From positions 1,676,501 to 1,740,500 of the forward strand of contig OX485808.1 in assembly GCA_950295325.1 (NCBI GenBank): a stretch of DNA of 64,000 bases, in the 5' to 3' direction. The position numbers and the translations under genes were made by a program. Shown here piece by piece: positions 35,070 through 48,056 of the stretch. This DNA comes from Polytrichum commune (Eukaryota; Streptophyta; Polytrichopsida; Polytrichales; Polytrichaceae). Within the stretch, counting starts at the first letter, position 1. The number at the start of each line of letters is the position of its first letter. The notes below the pieces were generated by a model. It was not told the DNA's origin. It saw only the letters and a list, made by a program, of their open reading frames with translations, and did no database searches.

Positions 35070-38000
35070 TGTCGCAACCCTTGCTAACCCCCTTAGCAAT
35101 CTTGCCAATTTTCAATTCTAGCAAAGGTTACGAGCGCTAACCATTCGCATTCCGCCATGCTAATGGTTAGCTCCTCTTACCCCGGACCTTATAGTTCATA
35201 GGAGGGAACCAACCCTCCTACTTTGCTTTCGGGACTCACCCCTTAATCGGTAACCCATTCCTAGATGTGGACTTCCATCCATGGAAGTCCAATCCTATGT
35301 TGATCATCGCGTTGCCGGAGCAACACTACAACAACCCGAACCATACTAGGCAACTATGGCCTCACAATAGGCCAAAGCCCATGGAGGCCTTGCCGTTCGG
35401 CCTCGGGTGGGTGAGGCCACACCACCTCACCCATATAAGCCTCTAGGACTTCACGCGGGGCCCCTACGCCACTGTCAACCAACCTCTTGTCTCTCTAACA
35501 AGAGTTGGGGCCAAGTGGACATTTTCCTTTAGCTGCTGGGCCTAGAACCCCCCAGCAGCTTCAGACCATCATAACTTCCTTGTATGATGTCTGATCATAA
35601 CAACCAACCACTCCATCTTCATCTACGCTTCACGTAGATGCCGATGGACTCCTCACTTGCCCCATTCGAGCAAGTCTTGAGGAAGTTATGCCTGTTTGAA
35701 CCTTGGCAGTCCCGGGAATCACTCCCAGGCACTGCTGTACCAGGGCGCTGTCCCGGGACAGCGCCCCACTCAAATGGCCATAACTCCTACCTCACACCTC
35801 CGATTGAGGTGATCTTGAGCTTTCTAGAATCACCACGCCATGAGCTACGCATAGCTCATGGCCTCACCCTCATGCCTCCTAGTCTTTGTGGGTGGGAGGC
35901 GTTCCCAACGCCCGGGGCCCTCACTGTCGCAACCCTTGCTAGGTCCCTTAATAATCTTGCCAATTTTCGTTTCTAGCAAAGGTTACGAGCGCTAACCCTT
36001 CGCATTCCGCCATGCTAATGGATAGCTCCTCTTACCCCGGACCAATAGTTCATAGGAGGGAACCAACCCTCCTACTTTGCTTTCGGGACTCACCCCTTAA
36101 TCGGTAACCCATTTCCCCAATGTGGACTTCCATCCATGGAAGTCCAATCCTATGTTGATCATCGCGTTGCCGGAGCAACACTACAACAACCCGAACCATA
36201 CTAGGCAACTATGGCCTCACAATAGGCCAAAGCCCATGGAGGCCTTGCCGTTCGGCCTCGGGTGGGTGAGGCCACACCACCTCACCCATATAAGCCTCTA
36301 GGACTTCACGCGGGGCCCCTACGCCACTGTCAACCAACCTCTTGTCTCTCTAACAAGAGTTGGGGCCAAGTGGACATTTTCCTTTAGCTGCTGGGCCTAG
36401 AACCCCCCAGCAGCTTCAGACCATCATAACTTCCTTGTATGATGTCTGATCATAACAACCAACCACTCCATCTTCATCTACGCTTCACGTAGATGCCGAT
36501 GGACTCCTCACTTGCCCCATTCGAGCAAGTCTTGAGGAAGTTATGCCTGTTTGAACCTTGGCAGTCCCGGGAATCACTCCCAGGCACTGCTGTACCAGGG
36601 CGCTGTCCCGGGACAGCGCCCCACTCAAATGGCCATAACTCCTACCTCACACCTCCGATTGAGGTGATCTTGAGCTTTCTAGAATCACCACGCCATGAGC
36701 TACGCATAGCTCATGGCCTCACCCTCATGCCTCCTAGTCTTTGTGGGTGGGAGGCGTTCCCAACGCCCGGGGCCCTCACTGTCGCAACCCTTGCTAGGTC
36801 CCTTAATAATCTTGCCAATTTTCGTTTCTAGCAAAGGTTACGAGCGCTAACCCTTCGCATTCCGCCATGCTAATGGATAGCTCCTCTTACCCCGGACCAA
36901 TAGTTCATAGGAGGGAACCAACCCTCCTACTTTGCTTTCGGGACTCACCCCTTAATCGGTAACCCATTTCCCCAATGTGGACTTCCATCCATGGAAGTCC
37001 AATCCTATGTTGATCATCGCGTTGCCGGAGCAACACTACAACAACCCGAACCATACTAGGCAACTATGGCCTCACAATAGGCCAAAGCCCATGGAGGCCT
37101 TGCCGTTCGGCCTCGGGTGGGTGAGGCCACACCACCTCACCCATATAAGCCTCTAGGACTTCACGCGGGGCCCCTACGCCACTGTCAACCAACCTCTTGT
37201 CTCTCTAACAAGAGTTGGGGCCAAGTGGACATTTTCCTTTAGCTGCTGGGCCTAGAACCCCCCAGCAGCTTCAGACCATCATAACTTCCTTGTATGATGT
37301 CTGATCATAACAACCAACCACTCCATCTTCATCTACGCTTCACGTAGATGCCGATGGACTCCTCACTTGCCCCATTCGAGCAAGTCTTGAGGAAGTTATG
37401 CCTGTTTGAACCTTGGCAGTCCCGGGAATCACTCCCAGGCACTGCTGTACCAGGGCGCTGTCCCGGGACAGCGCCCCACTCAAATGGCCATAACTCCTAC
37501 CTCACACCTCCGATTGAGGTGATCTTGAGCTTTCTAGAATCACCACGCCATGAGCTACGCATAGCTCATGGCCTCACCCTCATGCCTCCTAGTCTTTGTG
37601 GGTGGGAGGCGTTCCCAACGCCCGGGGCCCTCACTGTCGCAACCCTTGCTAGGTCCCTTAATAATCTTGCCAATTTTCGTTTCTAGCAAAGGTTACGAGC
37701 GCTAACCCTTCGCATTCCGCCATGCTAATGGATAGCTCCTCTTACCCCGGACCAATAGTTCATAGGAGGGAACCAACCCTCCTACTTTGCTTTCGGGACT
37801 CACCCCTTAATCGGTAACCCATTTCCCCAATGTGGACTTCCATCCATGGAAGTCCAATCCTATGTTGATCATCGCGTTGCCGGAGCAACACTACAACAAC
37901 CCGAACCATACTAGGCAACTATGGCCTCACAATAGGCCAAAGCCCATGGAGGCCTTGCCGTTCGGCCTCGGGTGGGTGAGGCCACACCACCTCACCCATA

Positions 38001-39344
38001 TAAGCCTCTAGGACTTCACGCGGGGCCCCTACGCCACTGTCAACCAACCTCTTGTCTCTCTAACAAGAGTTGGGGCCAAGTGGACATTTTCCTTTAGCTG
38101 CTGGGCCTAGAACCCCCCAGCAGCTTCAGACCCTCATAACTTCCTTGTATGATGTCTGATCATAACAACCAACCACTCCATCTTCATCTACGCTTCACGT
38201 AGATGCCGATGGACTCCTCACTTGCCCCATTCGAGCAAGTCTTGAGGAAGTTATGCCTGTTTGAACCTTGGCAGTCCCGGGAATCACTCCCAGGCACTGC
38301 TGTACCAGGGCGCTGTCCCGGGACAGCGCCCCACTCAAATGGCCATAACTCCTACCTCACACCTCCGATTGAGGTGATCTTGAGCTTTCTAGAATCACCA
38401 CGCCATGAGCTACGCATAGCTCATGGCCTCACCCTCATGCCTCCTAGTCTTTGTGGGTGGGAGGCGTTCCCAACGCCCGGGGCCCTCACTGTCGCAACCC
38501 TTGCTAGGTCCCTTAATAATCTTGCCAATTTTCGTTTCTAGCAAAGGTTACGAGCGCTAACCCTTCGCATTCCGCCATGCTAATGGATAGCTCCTCTTAC
38601 CCCGGACCAATAGTTCATAGGAGGGAACCAACCCTCCTACTTTGCTTTCGGGACTCACCCCTTAATCGGTAACCCATTTCCCCAATGTGGACTTCCATCC
38701 ATGGAAGTCCAATCCTATGTTGATCATCGCGTTGCCGGAGCAACACTACAACAACCCGAACCATACTAGGCAACTATGGCCTCACAATAGGCCAAAGCCC
38801 ATGGAGGCCTTGCCGTTCGGCCTCGGGTGGGTGAGGCCACACCACCTCACCCATATAAGCCTCTAGGACTTCACGCGGGGCCCCTACGCCACTGTCAACC
38901 AACCTCTTGTCTCTCTAACAAGAGTTGGGGCCAAGTGGACATTTTCCTTTAGCTGCTGGGCCTAGAACCCCCCAGCAGCTTCAGACCATCATAACTTCCT
39001 TGTATGATGTCTGATCATAACAACCAACCACTCCATCTTCATCTACGCTTCACGTAGATGCCGATGGACTCCTCACTTGCCCCATTCGAGCAAGTCTTGA
39101 GGAAGTTATGCCTGTTTGAACCTTGGCAGTCCCGGGAATCACTCCCAGGCACTGCTGTACCAGGGCGCTGTCCCGGGACAGCGCCCCACTCAAATGGCCA
39201 TAACTCCTACCTCACACCTCCGATTGAGGTGATCTTGAGCTTTCTAGAATCACCACGCCATGAGCTACGCATAGCTCATGGCCTCACCCTCATGCCTCCT
39301 AGTCTTTGTGGGTGGGAGGCGTTCCCAACGCCCGGGGCCCTCAC
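35070..39344 (-). repeat. Tandem array of 855-bp truncated LTR units (5 units)
   Basis: Units start at 35070, 35925, 36780, 37635 and 38490, each exactly 855 bp and ending GGGGCCCTCAC. The first is E's 5' LTR up to the F insertion site. The next four are chimeras: F-type start (TGCTAGGTCCCTTAATAATC) and E-type end. They are almost identical; I noticed one difference, at 38133. A full F LTR follows at 39345. The pattern fits F inserting into E's LTR, giving an 855-bp offset direct repeat, followed by unequal crossing-over. Confidence 0.92.
35920..35924. other. Target-site duplication of element F, left copy
   Basis: CTCAC ends E's interrupted LTR and is found again at 46412-46416, directly after F's right LTR. 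There it is followed by the remaining 117 bp of E's LTR. The array units repeat the same CTCAC/TGTCGC junction. Confidence 0.92.
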
Positions 39345-41134
39345 TGTCGCAACCCTTGCTAGGTCCCTTAATAATCTTGCCAATTTTCGTTTCTAGCAAA
39401 GGTTACGAGCGCTAACCCTTCGCATTCCGCCATGCTAATGGATAGCTCCTCTTACCCCGGACCAATAGTTCATAGGAGGGAACCAACCCTCCTACTTTGC
39501 TTTCGGGACTCACCCCTTAATCGGTAACCCATTTCCCCAATGTGGACTTCCATCCATGGAAGTCCAATCCTATGTTGATCATCGCGTTGCCGGAGCAACA
39601 CTACAACAACCCGAACCATACTAGGCAACTATGGCCTCACAATAGGCCAAAGCCCATGGAGGCCTTGCCGTTCGGCCTCGGGTGGGTGAGGCCACACCAC
39701 CTCACCCATATAAGCCTCTAGGACTTCACGCGGGGCCCCTACGCCACTGTCAACCAACCTCTTGTCTCTCTAACAAGAGTTGGGGCCAAGTGGACATTTT
39801 CCTTTAGCTGCTGGGCCTAGAACCCCCCAGCAGCTTCAGACCATCATAACTTCCTTGTATGATGTCTGATCATAACAACCAACCACTCCATCTTCATCTA
39901 CGCTTCACGTAGATGCCGATGGACTCCTCCCTTGCCCCATTCGGGCAAGTATTGAGGAAGTTATGCCTGTTTGAACCGTTGCAGTCCCGGGAATCACTCC
40001 CAGGCACTGCTGCACCAGGGCGCTGTCCCGGGACAGCGCCCCACTCAAATGGCCATAACTCCTAGCTCACACCTCCGATTGAGGTGTTCTTGAGCTTTCT
40101 AGAATCACCACGCCATGAGCTACGCATAACTCATGGCCTTACCCTTGTGCCTCCTAGTCTTCGTGGGTGGGAGGCGTTCCCAACGCCCGGGGCCCTCACC
40201 CACACTAGGATCACTTGGGCCCTCTCACCAACGGCGCCACAAGTCCCGGGTGTCACTCCGGGGTCCCCCTTGTGCCCATGGTGTTTCGGGCACTCCTCAT
40301 GGAGAGGTGCGCGACACTCACCCCCACCAAACGGAGTCGATGCCCTCATCGACTATACTCGTAGTCGGCACACCAATTCTCAAGTTGCCATCCTCTATGG
40401 TGCGGCATTGTGTTTACCTTAGGGCGCGACCCCCACAATGCATCTTCAAATTTGGCATAGTCCCAAAGGTGTCGTTCCTAGGTGGTCCATTAGCGACCTT
40501 GGATCTCTCATCCAAGGACCTAACCTATACTAGACCCACCTACTTTGGGACTCACTTGGGTTGCCCCTCCTTTGGGGCCTCCTCCCCCGTTAGGCTCCAC
40601 TAGCCTAACGTGACACATCTAGGCGAGACCTCAACGCTTCCACTAAGTTGTCTCGGTTGCAACTCCGAGATGGCTTTCCATTGTTAAGCCACGCCTCGAT
40701 CGCACGGGGGTGATGCCAAGTCCCGCCCGACTCGGTTCCCACTTTGCTCTTTCGAGACATGGGTTCATGACTCCCATGCGCCAACTTTCGTTTGGTCTCG
40801 GGTAGCACTTTTATGAGCACGCGCCATCACCTTGTCCCCGCCCGGACAAGCCCACTGCTAAGAGGTTTCTTGGTTTTATCCAAGGCCCCTCCAAGCCATG
40901 GCCCCCAATTACTCGGCTTACCCAACCTAGTTTGGCATGTCTATTCCCCCTCTTCCATTAACCAAGCACAAGTACAAGACTAGGACCTCATCTCATACTT
41001 TTCTCTTTGCACCACTAAAGTTTGGACTTTATTCCCTCAAGCCAAAAAAACAAGTTCATGTCGTGGAGTAATTAACCTCGAAGCTAAGTGTGCTACTAGC
41101 GTCTCTCCCCCACTAAAGGAGATTGATGTCCTCA

Positions 41135-44100
41135 TCAATGCCTACGCTTCATTTTATTGGAATCCTTAGCCTTAGTTTCTTCAAAGTGCTTCACCAATTC
41201 ATTGGTGTTCACCATGTCTCTTGCCGCCACCCAAGCGGTTTGTTTCTCATGGTATCCTCACCATTTCACCAAGTACTCCTTTGTACATTTTCTTTCATTT
41301 TCACTTGGGCTTCCTACACTTGAGGATGCCCTCCTACCTCATGTTCCAAATGATGTCCACAAGGTCGGGACGTGGCCTAATCACTTGCTTGTGATCGGGC
41401 CACAAGGTGTCGTCCTAAAATGACTTTCGTAATGAGACATGAAATGTCGGATGCACTTTGATCTCCGGGGGTAATTCCAACTTATACATGTCCTTGAACA
41501 CTTGGTCCACAATGGAAAACAAAGTTCCAATTTTGGACATGAACTTTTGGAGTAAGGTCTTTGGGCAAGGTGAAGTTGTCCACATTCAACAACACCTTAT
41601 TGGCCCACCTCATACTCCACTTCGCGTCTTCCGGCATTGATTTGCACTCCGTAGCACCTTCGGGCTTTCTCCACCAACAACTTGGTCATCTCCAAGACTT
41701 GTTTACCATCCTTGGCCAAGTCCTCACCATCTTGGTTGAACTCTAGTGTTGAATGTGCCCCCTCGAGAGCTAGGTTAATAGGTTGGAGCGCATCCACTCC
41801 ATAAGCCACCACGAAAGACCACCCCTTGGTAGCCAAGTGCGTGGCTACATTGCAATTACACTCCGCTCGACCCACATAGTCCGCCCAATCTCCTTGGTCC
41901 GCCCCCACCAAGTTCCTCAAGTATTGCTTCAAGACTCCATTCACACGCTCCGTTTTCTCATCCATTTGGGAATGCAAGGCCGTGCTAAACCTTAGTTTCA
42001 TTCCGACCTCCTTAGAGAAATGCATTGAAAATGCACTTGTGAACTTTGGATCTTGATCCCACACAATCACTCTTGGCAACCCGTGGTGCCTCAACCATCG
42101 TTTGAGAAAAGGCTATGCGGTCTCCAACGCGGTGGCGGTTCCCACAATCGGCACCATGTGTGCCAACTTGGCAAACCGCTCTACCATCAACAAGATGGCA
42201 TCATACCCATGTGACTCCGGCAAACTTGTGATCAAGTCCATGCACATACTATGCCATGACGCCGACGGGATAGGCAACGGTTGCAAGAAACCGCCTTGCT
42301 TTTGGTAAGAGGCTCGGTTCACTTGGCACTTTATTCACGCCTTCACAAAGTGGGTTATATCCTCCTTTATGCACCGCCAATGGTACCTCTTTGACACCAT
42401 TCTATGGCGGTTGTTTCTTTCTCCTTTATGGCCGGCAATAGGACTATCATATTCCTCCTTCAAAACCGATAGCCTCAACTTGCCTTGTGGCACATACACC
42501 CAACTTTGCTTGCACTTGAACAATCCGTCCACCAACTTAACCTCTTTGAGCACCTTGCTCTTGCGAAGCTCACCTAAAAGCTTTTGTGCTTTGGGGTAGT
42601 TAATTTACCCCTCCCGTATCTTGCATTACAAGTTTCCTTCGCCGGCACACATTAGCCACAAGGTTTGGATGGTTCTCATTGCTTGGAACTCTTCCGGTCT
42701 ACTTCGCGCATCCGGCACCACATTTCCACGGTCCGGTTTGTGGATCAAATCCACGTTCATAAGCGCCAAACTATCATGCCACCGCAATGACTTGGCGCTC
42801 ACTTGTGCTTGAATGTCAAAATTCTTTTAGGACACATTGTCCATATAGACCTTTGCTTTGTGCGACCCCAAATAGTGTCGCCACATCTTCAAGTAAGGCA
42901 CTACGGCAAAGAAGTTGTTTGGCATGAGTTGGTTGTCTTCTTTGACAACCATCGAGCTTCATGCTCCCATATGCAATGGCCATCCATCTTAAATCAACAA
43001 TCCGCCATTGGCAAAGTCATTCACCCCCGTATGCACCTCAAAAGGTTTGTCAAGCTCCGCGAACTTGAGCACGGGCGTCTAAGAGAACTTGCTCTCAAGC
43101 TCCCCAAAGACTTGGTGGCAAGGCTCCTCCCACTCTTGGAATAGCCAATTCTTCCACATGTCGGATAAGGTCGGATAACCATCAAGCTTAACGCTCTCAT
43201 ATGCAATGGCCATCCATCTTACATTAACCATCCGCCAATGGCAAAGTCACTCGCCCCCCTCCGTATGCATCTCAAAAGGTTTGTCAAGCTCCGCGAACTT
43301 GAACACGGGTGGCAGAGACAACTTTGTATTAAGCTCCCCAAAGACTTGGGGACAAGGCTCATCCCACTCTTGGGATAGCCCTTTCTTTCACAAATCGCAC
43401 TAGGTTCGACAACCATTAAGCTTAATGCTCCCATATGCAATGGGCATCCATCTCGGATCAACATCCGCCAATGGTAAAATTACTTGCCCCCATATGCACC
43501 TCAAAAGGTTTGTTAAAGTCCGCGAACTTAAGCACGGGCGGCGAAGAGAACTTGTTTTTGAGCCCCCCAAAGGCTTGGTGACAAGGCTCATCCCACTCTT
43601 GGGATAGCCATTTTCCTCAATAAGTTGAATAAGGTCCTAGGAACCTTAGAAAACTCTCGAATGAAGTTGTGGTACTAATTGGCTAGGCCAACAAATGACC
43701 TAAGCCCTTTTGAATCAAGGGCCAATTCTCCTTTTGGATTGCCTTGACATTCTTCATGTTCGTCCACCAACTTCCTTTGTCACCACATACCTCAAGAACT
43801 CAATCTCTCGTTGAGCAAAGTTATTTTTCACTCCTTGGCGGCAATTTTTTTTGGGCAACACATTGGTGAATACATCCTTGTATCTCACCAACATCACACC
43901 AATGTTGTTTGGAGGAGGTCCACCTTTCCTAGCCTCCCCATACGTTCCTTGGAGTTGCTCCAATTGAACCACGACCATTATGCTTTCTATATTTCATTTG
44001 GTCCATTAAGACCAAATTCAACTTAGGTCCTCCTACCATAGGAGTCCTTGTCAATTTGAACTTCAATTCTTTGCCATTATGACACATCATAATGCACCGC

Positions 44101-44376
44101 AAGCACACCGGCTTGCACCTCACATCTATCATGTGAGTTTCAAAAAAGGCGGCCTTCACAATGACATGCATTTCATCTATTTCACTTGGTGTGAAATTTT
44201 GACAAAAATCCAATGTCCCACATTGAAAGGTTACATGCATCGCGGCCTCCTTTGTCTCATGCGGTTTGCCCTTTCCAAACCGCACCTTGGTGGGCTTGCC
44301 CGCCTTATCAATCGGCAAGCCCCAACTGCCTTGTGAGTTTTGGGCTCAAGAAGGAATGGCCTGCCTCTTTGTCAAC
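41135..44376 (-). pseudogene. F: pol remnant
   Basis: Same domain order as A. Protease VDKEAGHSF near 44371-44376. The RT amino piece (VRYKDVFTNVLPKKN) joins directly to FAQREIEFLRYVVTKE at about 43855-43800. RNase H module in three units (43034, 43268, 43496). Integrase amber is the complement of 42113-42115; catalytic Glu retained (DEKTERVNG). Chromodomain carries the common TGA; stop at about 41135. Non-functional. Confidence 0.87.
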
Positions 44377-45439
44377 CCATGAGACAATTCTCCCATTCAT
44401 TTGAGCCTCAAGGTACAAAAGACTTGGCCTTGGCTAAAGGCTACTAGCCTAGGCCACAATGCCATCGTCTTACATTCGGTCCTCGGCAACTTGGCTTGGC
44501 TTGGTCCGCAAAGCCAACTTTAAACATTTCGTCCGCGGGACAAATTGGTTTGGTGCCACAAAACCAATTTCTAATAGTTTGTCCGCAAAACAAACATGTT
44601 TTGCCTTGGTAGCACAAAGCCACCTTCCCACACTCCGTCCGCGGCACGAACATGAATTGCCTTGGTAGGACAAACCCACCTCCCAACATTCTGTCCGCGG
44701 CACAAGTATGATTTGCTTTGGAAGCATAAAGCCACCTTTCAACATTCCGTCCGCGGCACCAACATGTTTTGCCTAAGTAAAATGGACCAAACAATTTGCA
44801 CTCATTTCTTTGGGACCTAATTTGGCTAAAGCCACTTGTGGTGATGCGCCGCCAAACTTCTCTTTGGGACCATCGGCTTCAATGCTCTTGCAAATTTGAT
44901 GGTCCCCACCATGTCCTCAAGAAGCCTTGGGGACTTAAACAAGGCATCCACCACCCGCTTTTAAAACCCCACCTAAAAGGATGCATTTCTTAGAAAGCTT
45001 GTCCGTTTTAGGTGTATCCTTCATTTGTGCGTTTGAATAGCGCACATAGGCCTTAAGAAGCCCCGGGTGCCTCATTAACACCAAATTCATTCCAACATCA
45101 ATACCTTCCAAGCATTTCGAATTGGAATTTCAATCCAACATTAATGCCCTCCAAGGTTTTGGGTGCTTTCGGTATTCTAGGCCCCAAATGTTTTTTTGAG
45201 GTTTGAGGGAGCCCTTTTCAAAGCACTCCTCCATTTTCCTTACCAAATTCACCCTCATGCCCACCATTGTCATTAGAACCAATAGTATGGTCAAATTCCA
45301 CTTGCACATGATCCTTGTTCCAATTTGAGCCTCACAACCTTTTGGAAACCCCGGGCTCACCATCATAACCCGCATTTTTGATAGCCATGTTTCCCTCAAA
45401 GTGCGAGCTCAAAACTTGGAACCCTGCTCTGATACCACG
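44377..45439 (-). other. F: leader with 56-bp repeats, no gag
   Basis: Five 56-bp units (about 44515-44755) and then leader to the PBS. The open stretch at 45130-45399 (RETWLSKMRVMMVSPGFPKG) recurs in D, E, G and Y but matches no gag domain I recognise. Confidence 0.6.
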
Positions 45440-46411
45440 TGTCGCAACCCTTGCTAGGTCCCTTAATAATCTTGCCAATTTTCGTTTCTAGCAAAGGTTA
45501 CGAGCGCTAACCCTTCGCATTCCGCCATGCTAATGGATAGCTCCTCTTACCCCGGACCAATAGTTCATAGGAGGGAACCAACCCTCCTACTTTGCTTTCG
45601 GGACTCACCCCTTAATCGGTAACCCATTTCCCCAATGTGGACTTCCATCCATGGAAGTCCAATCCTATGTTGATCATCGCGTTGCCGGAGCAACACTACA
45701 ACAACCCGAACCATACTAGGCAACTATGGCCTCACAATAGGCCAAAGCCCATGGAGGCCTTGCCGTTCGGCCTCGGGTGGGTGAGGCCACACCACCTCAC
45801 CCATATAAGCCTCTAGGACTTCACGCGGGGCCCCTACCCCACCGTCAACCAACCTCTTGTCTCTCTAACAAGAGTTGGGGCCAAGTGGACATTTTCCTTT
45901 AGCTGCTGGGCCTAGAACCCCCCAGCAGCTTCAGACCATCATAACTTCCTTGTATGATGTCTGATCATAACAACCAACCACTCCATCTTCATCTACGCTT
46001 CACGTAGATGCCGATGGAGTCCTCCCGTGCCCCATTCGGGCGAGTATTGAGGAAGTTATGCCTGTTTGAACCTTTGCAGTCCCGGGAATCACTCCCAGGC
46101 ACTGCTGTACCAGGGCGCTGTCCCGGGACAGCGCCCCACTCAAATGGCCATAACTCCTAGCTCACACCTCCGATTGAGGTGTTCTTGAGCTATCTAGAAT
46201 CACCACGCCATGAGCTACGCATAACTCATGGCCTTACCCTTGTGCCTCCTAGTCTTCGTGGGTGGGAGGCGTTCCCAACGCCCGGGGCCCTCACCCACAC
46301 TAGGATCACTTGGGCCCTCTCACCAACGGCGCCACAAGTCCCGGGTGTCACTCCGGGGTCCCCCTTGTGCCCATGGTGTTTCGGGCACTCCTCATGGAGA
46401 GGTGCGCGACA
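45440..46411 (-). repeat. Element F 5' LTR (972 bp)
   Basis: Intact ends, PBS on the left, target duplication CTCAC on the right. Confidence 0.93.
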
Positions 46412-46416
46412 CTCAC

Positions 46417-46533
46417 CCACACTAGGATCACTTGGGCCCTCTCACCAACGGCGCCACAAGTCCCGGGTGTCACTCCGGGGTCCCCCTTGTGCCCATGGTG
46501 TTTCGGGCACTCCTCATGGAGAGGTGCGCGACA
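46417..46533 (-). repeat. Terminal 117 bp of element E's 5' LTR
   Basis: It starts CCACACTAGG and ends GCGACA, and supplies exactly the 117 bp missing from 35070-35924. With the CTCAC before it, it looks like a 122-bp duplication of F's LTR end, but the lengths and the target duplication show it is the far side of the insertion. It forms the boundary with host DNA at 46534. Confidence 0.92.
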
Positions 46534-47511
46534 ACCAAGGCCCGTACTGATTCCGCCAAACCATCAGACCTGCCCCTAACACAATCCCCCGAGAAATCGA
46601 TTCCACAACGGGTCACCCACGTCAATAACATTCAGGAGACCCACTGCGATGTCTCCAAGTGGCACATTTCTAAACTGCCCAAGACTTCCGCCAAGGCCTG
46701 CTTCGCCATGCAACCTCGCACAAAGACCAAGTGCACCCAGAAGATCGTTCGGCATGGTAAAAGTACTCCAGCTCCTACGTACACCGGCTACATGCGCGAC
46801 TACAAGAAGAACAAGGAATTCTTGACACAGTTCTTCTTATGTAACGACGACATTGAGAGATGTGTCAAAGGCACTAGGAGGAAGTGGGTGCAGCACCGTC
46901 CGGATGTCCCGGACGTCTGGTCTGTCCTCACTGGGACAAACCTCACTCTCCAGGAGATTCTGGCCCTTGAAGAAGGGGGATTCCAACTTCAGCAGCGTCA
47001 AGATGTGTCACCCAGAAGACTTTTCGGCGACTCCTCCAATGTTGCCTCATCCATGGCCGAACTCCCTACCCCGGCCCAAGCCAATCAATACCCTACGCTG
47101 AGGTTTGGAAAGAAGATCCGACGCAGTAACAACGGACCATGCGTCCAACAACGCAACAAGTGGGAGTCAGCCCTCAACGTCGACGGACAAATCACCTCCG
47201 TCACAATGATACCTCACCCAAGGATCGGGTGCATCATTCTCTTCCAGTCCCGAAAGAAGGCTAAGGTGGAAGAGTACCGTATCACTATCAGCACCTTCCC
47301 GTCCTGCACATGCCCGGATTTCGTGGAGATGTCAGGTCGAGCTCTTGGGAAGCGGTGCTGTTGGGTGAACTGCAAGCACTTGTGCTTCATCTTCCGTGTG
47401 ACCTGCAACTTGGATCAATACCAAGATACTTTCATCCATGCTCCGAGCCTTAGTTTCAATGAAATGAAGCACCTCCTCGAAAGTGGCATCATGAAGCATG
47501 TGGGACCTTAG
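46534..47511 (+). pseudogene. SWIM zinc-finger protein gene, 5' end lost
   Basis: An open frame of 325 codons runs from the LTR junction to TAG at 47509-47511. Upstream it stays open into the LTR (to 46432), but those residues are LTR-derived. The signature is CTCPDF (Cys 258 and 260 from the junction, 47305-47313) followed by CKHLCF (Cys 280 and His 282, 47371-47379), the CxCx(n)CxH pattern of SWIM zinc fingers. These bind DNA or protein and are common in MULE/FAR1-type transposase derivatives and in plant regulators. The first part is basic. Composition and codons differ from the retroelement. There is no start codon of its own, so the gene's 5' part was separated by the element E insertion. 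Specific function unknown. Confidence 0.75.
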
Positions 47512-48056
47512 CGTGGATACCCATAGGAGCTAGGCACCCCCCCTTATTTATAAGTTCTCGCTAAGTCTTTCCTATTGCGTTGAGTATACTATAGTATGAG
47601 TGCACGTTTTCCGAAAATATCGCTGATATATCAGACCTATCATTATCTACATGATGTGAATTGTATTCATTTTTAGATATCTATAAAGGTTTCTAAATAT
47701 TTATGGGTCTCTCCTTCCAACGGTAGTTTTAGATGTTATCGAATGGTACGAGTTTTGCTACTTTGCTTGAATGCTTGAATTTTTTGATTTAGAATTTTCT
47801 CTTACGTTGTGACCATAGCCTATGATTAACCGGCTCTCACCATAATATGGACAGTCAAAAGTTCCCTGATTTAAGTAAATCATGTCAACTAGTCTCTCTG
47901 AAAGGTACCCTAAAACCAAGTCTCTGTCCTGAAAGCCCTCAAAATTTGCACGGAAATAGGTCCATCATTTTTACTAAAAAAAAAGGTCCCACGATTTTTT
48001 TTCTATTTATGGATTCTAAATTTGGAAATTTTATTACTATAATTGGAAAGCATTGA
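47512..48056. other. Intergenic, AT-rich, no gene seen
   Basis: AT-rich spacer after the SWIM frame with short homopolymer runs near 47978-48002. It probably contains the 3' UTR of the SWIM gene and possibly upstream exons or an intron of the next gene, but I cannot place splice sites. Confidence 0.5.

Larger units (their letters stand above)
29017..35924 (-). mobile_element. Element E: 3' LTR, internal region and first 855 bp of 5' LTR
   Basis: 3' LTR 29017-29988 (972 bp), internal 29989-35069, PBS 35052-35067, 5' LTR 35070-35924 interrupted by element F. The missing 117 bp of that LTR lie at 46417-46533 (855 + 117 = 972). E's outer flanks, ATCCC (29012-29016) and ACCAA (46534-46538), do not match. 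So one end has been altered by recombination or deletion. Confidence 0.9.
39345..46411 (-). mobile_element. Element F: inserted in the 5' LTR of E
   Basis: 3' LTR 39345-40316, internal 40317-45439, PBS 45422-45437, 5' LTR 45440-46411. Together with the duplicated units F's insertion spans 35925-46411. Its two LTRs differ at roughly eight sites by eye. Part of the left LTR resembles E, as expected if it took part in the recombination that built the array. Confidence 0.92.

Noticed and set aside
35070-40316. CRISPR-like or gene-family array from regularly spaced identical frames
   Set aside because: The 855-bp period is whole truncated LTR units without spacers; the equal-length frames are shadows.
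46290-46533. Apparent 122-bp tandem duplication at the end of F's LTR
   Set aside because: The second copy is CTCAC plus exactly the 117 bp missing from E's LTR at 35924. It is the far flank of F's insertion, not a duplication.
47847-48056. Short plus-strand frame before the DUF7869-like gene
   Set aside because: AT-rich, low complexity, no similarity I can recognise and not in frame with the downstream gene.
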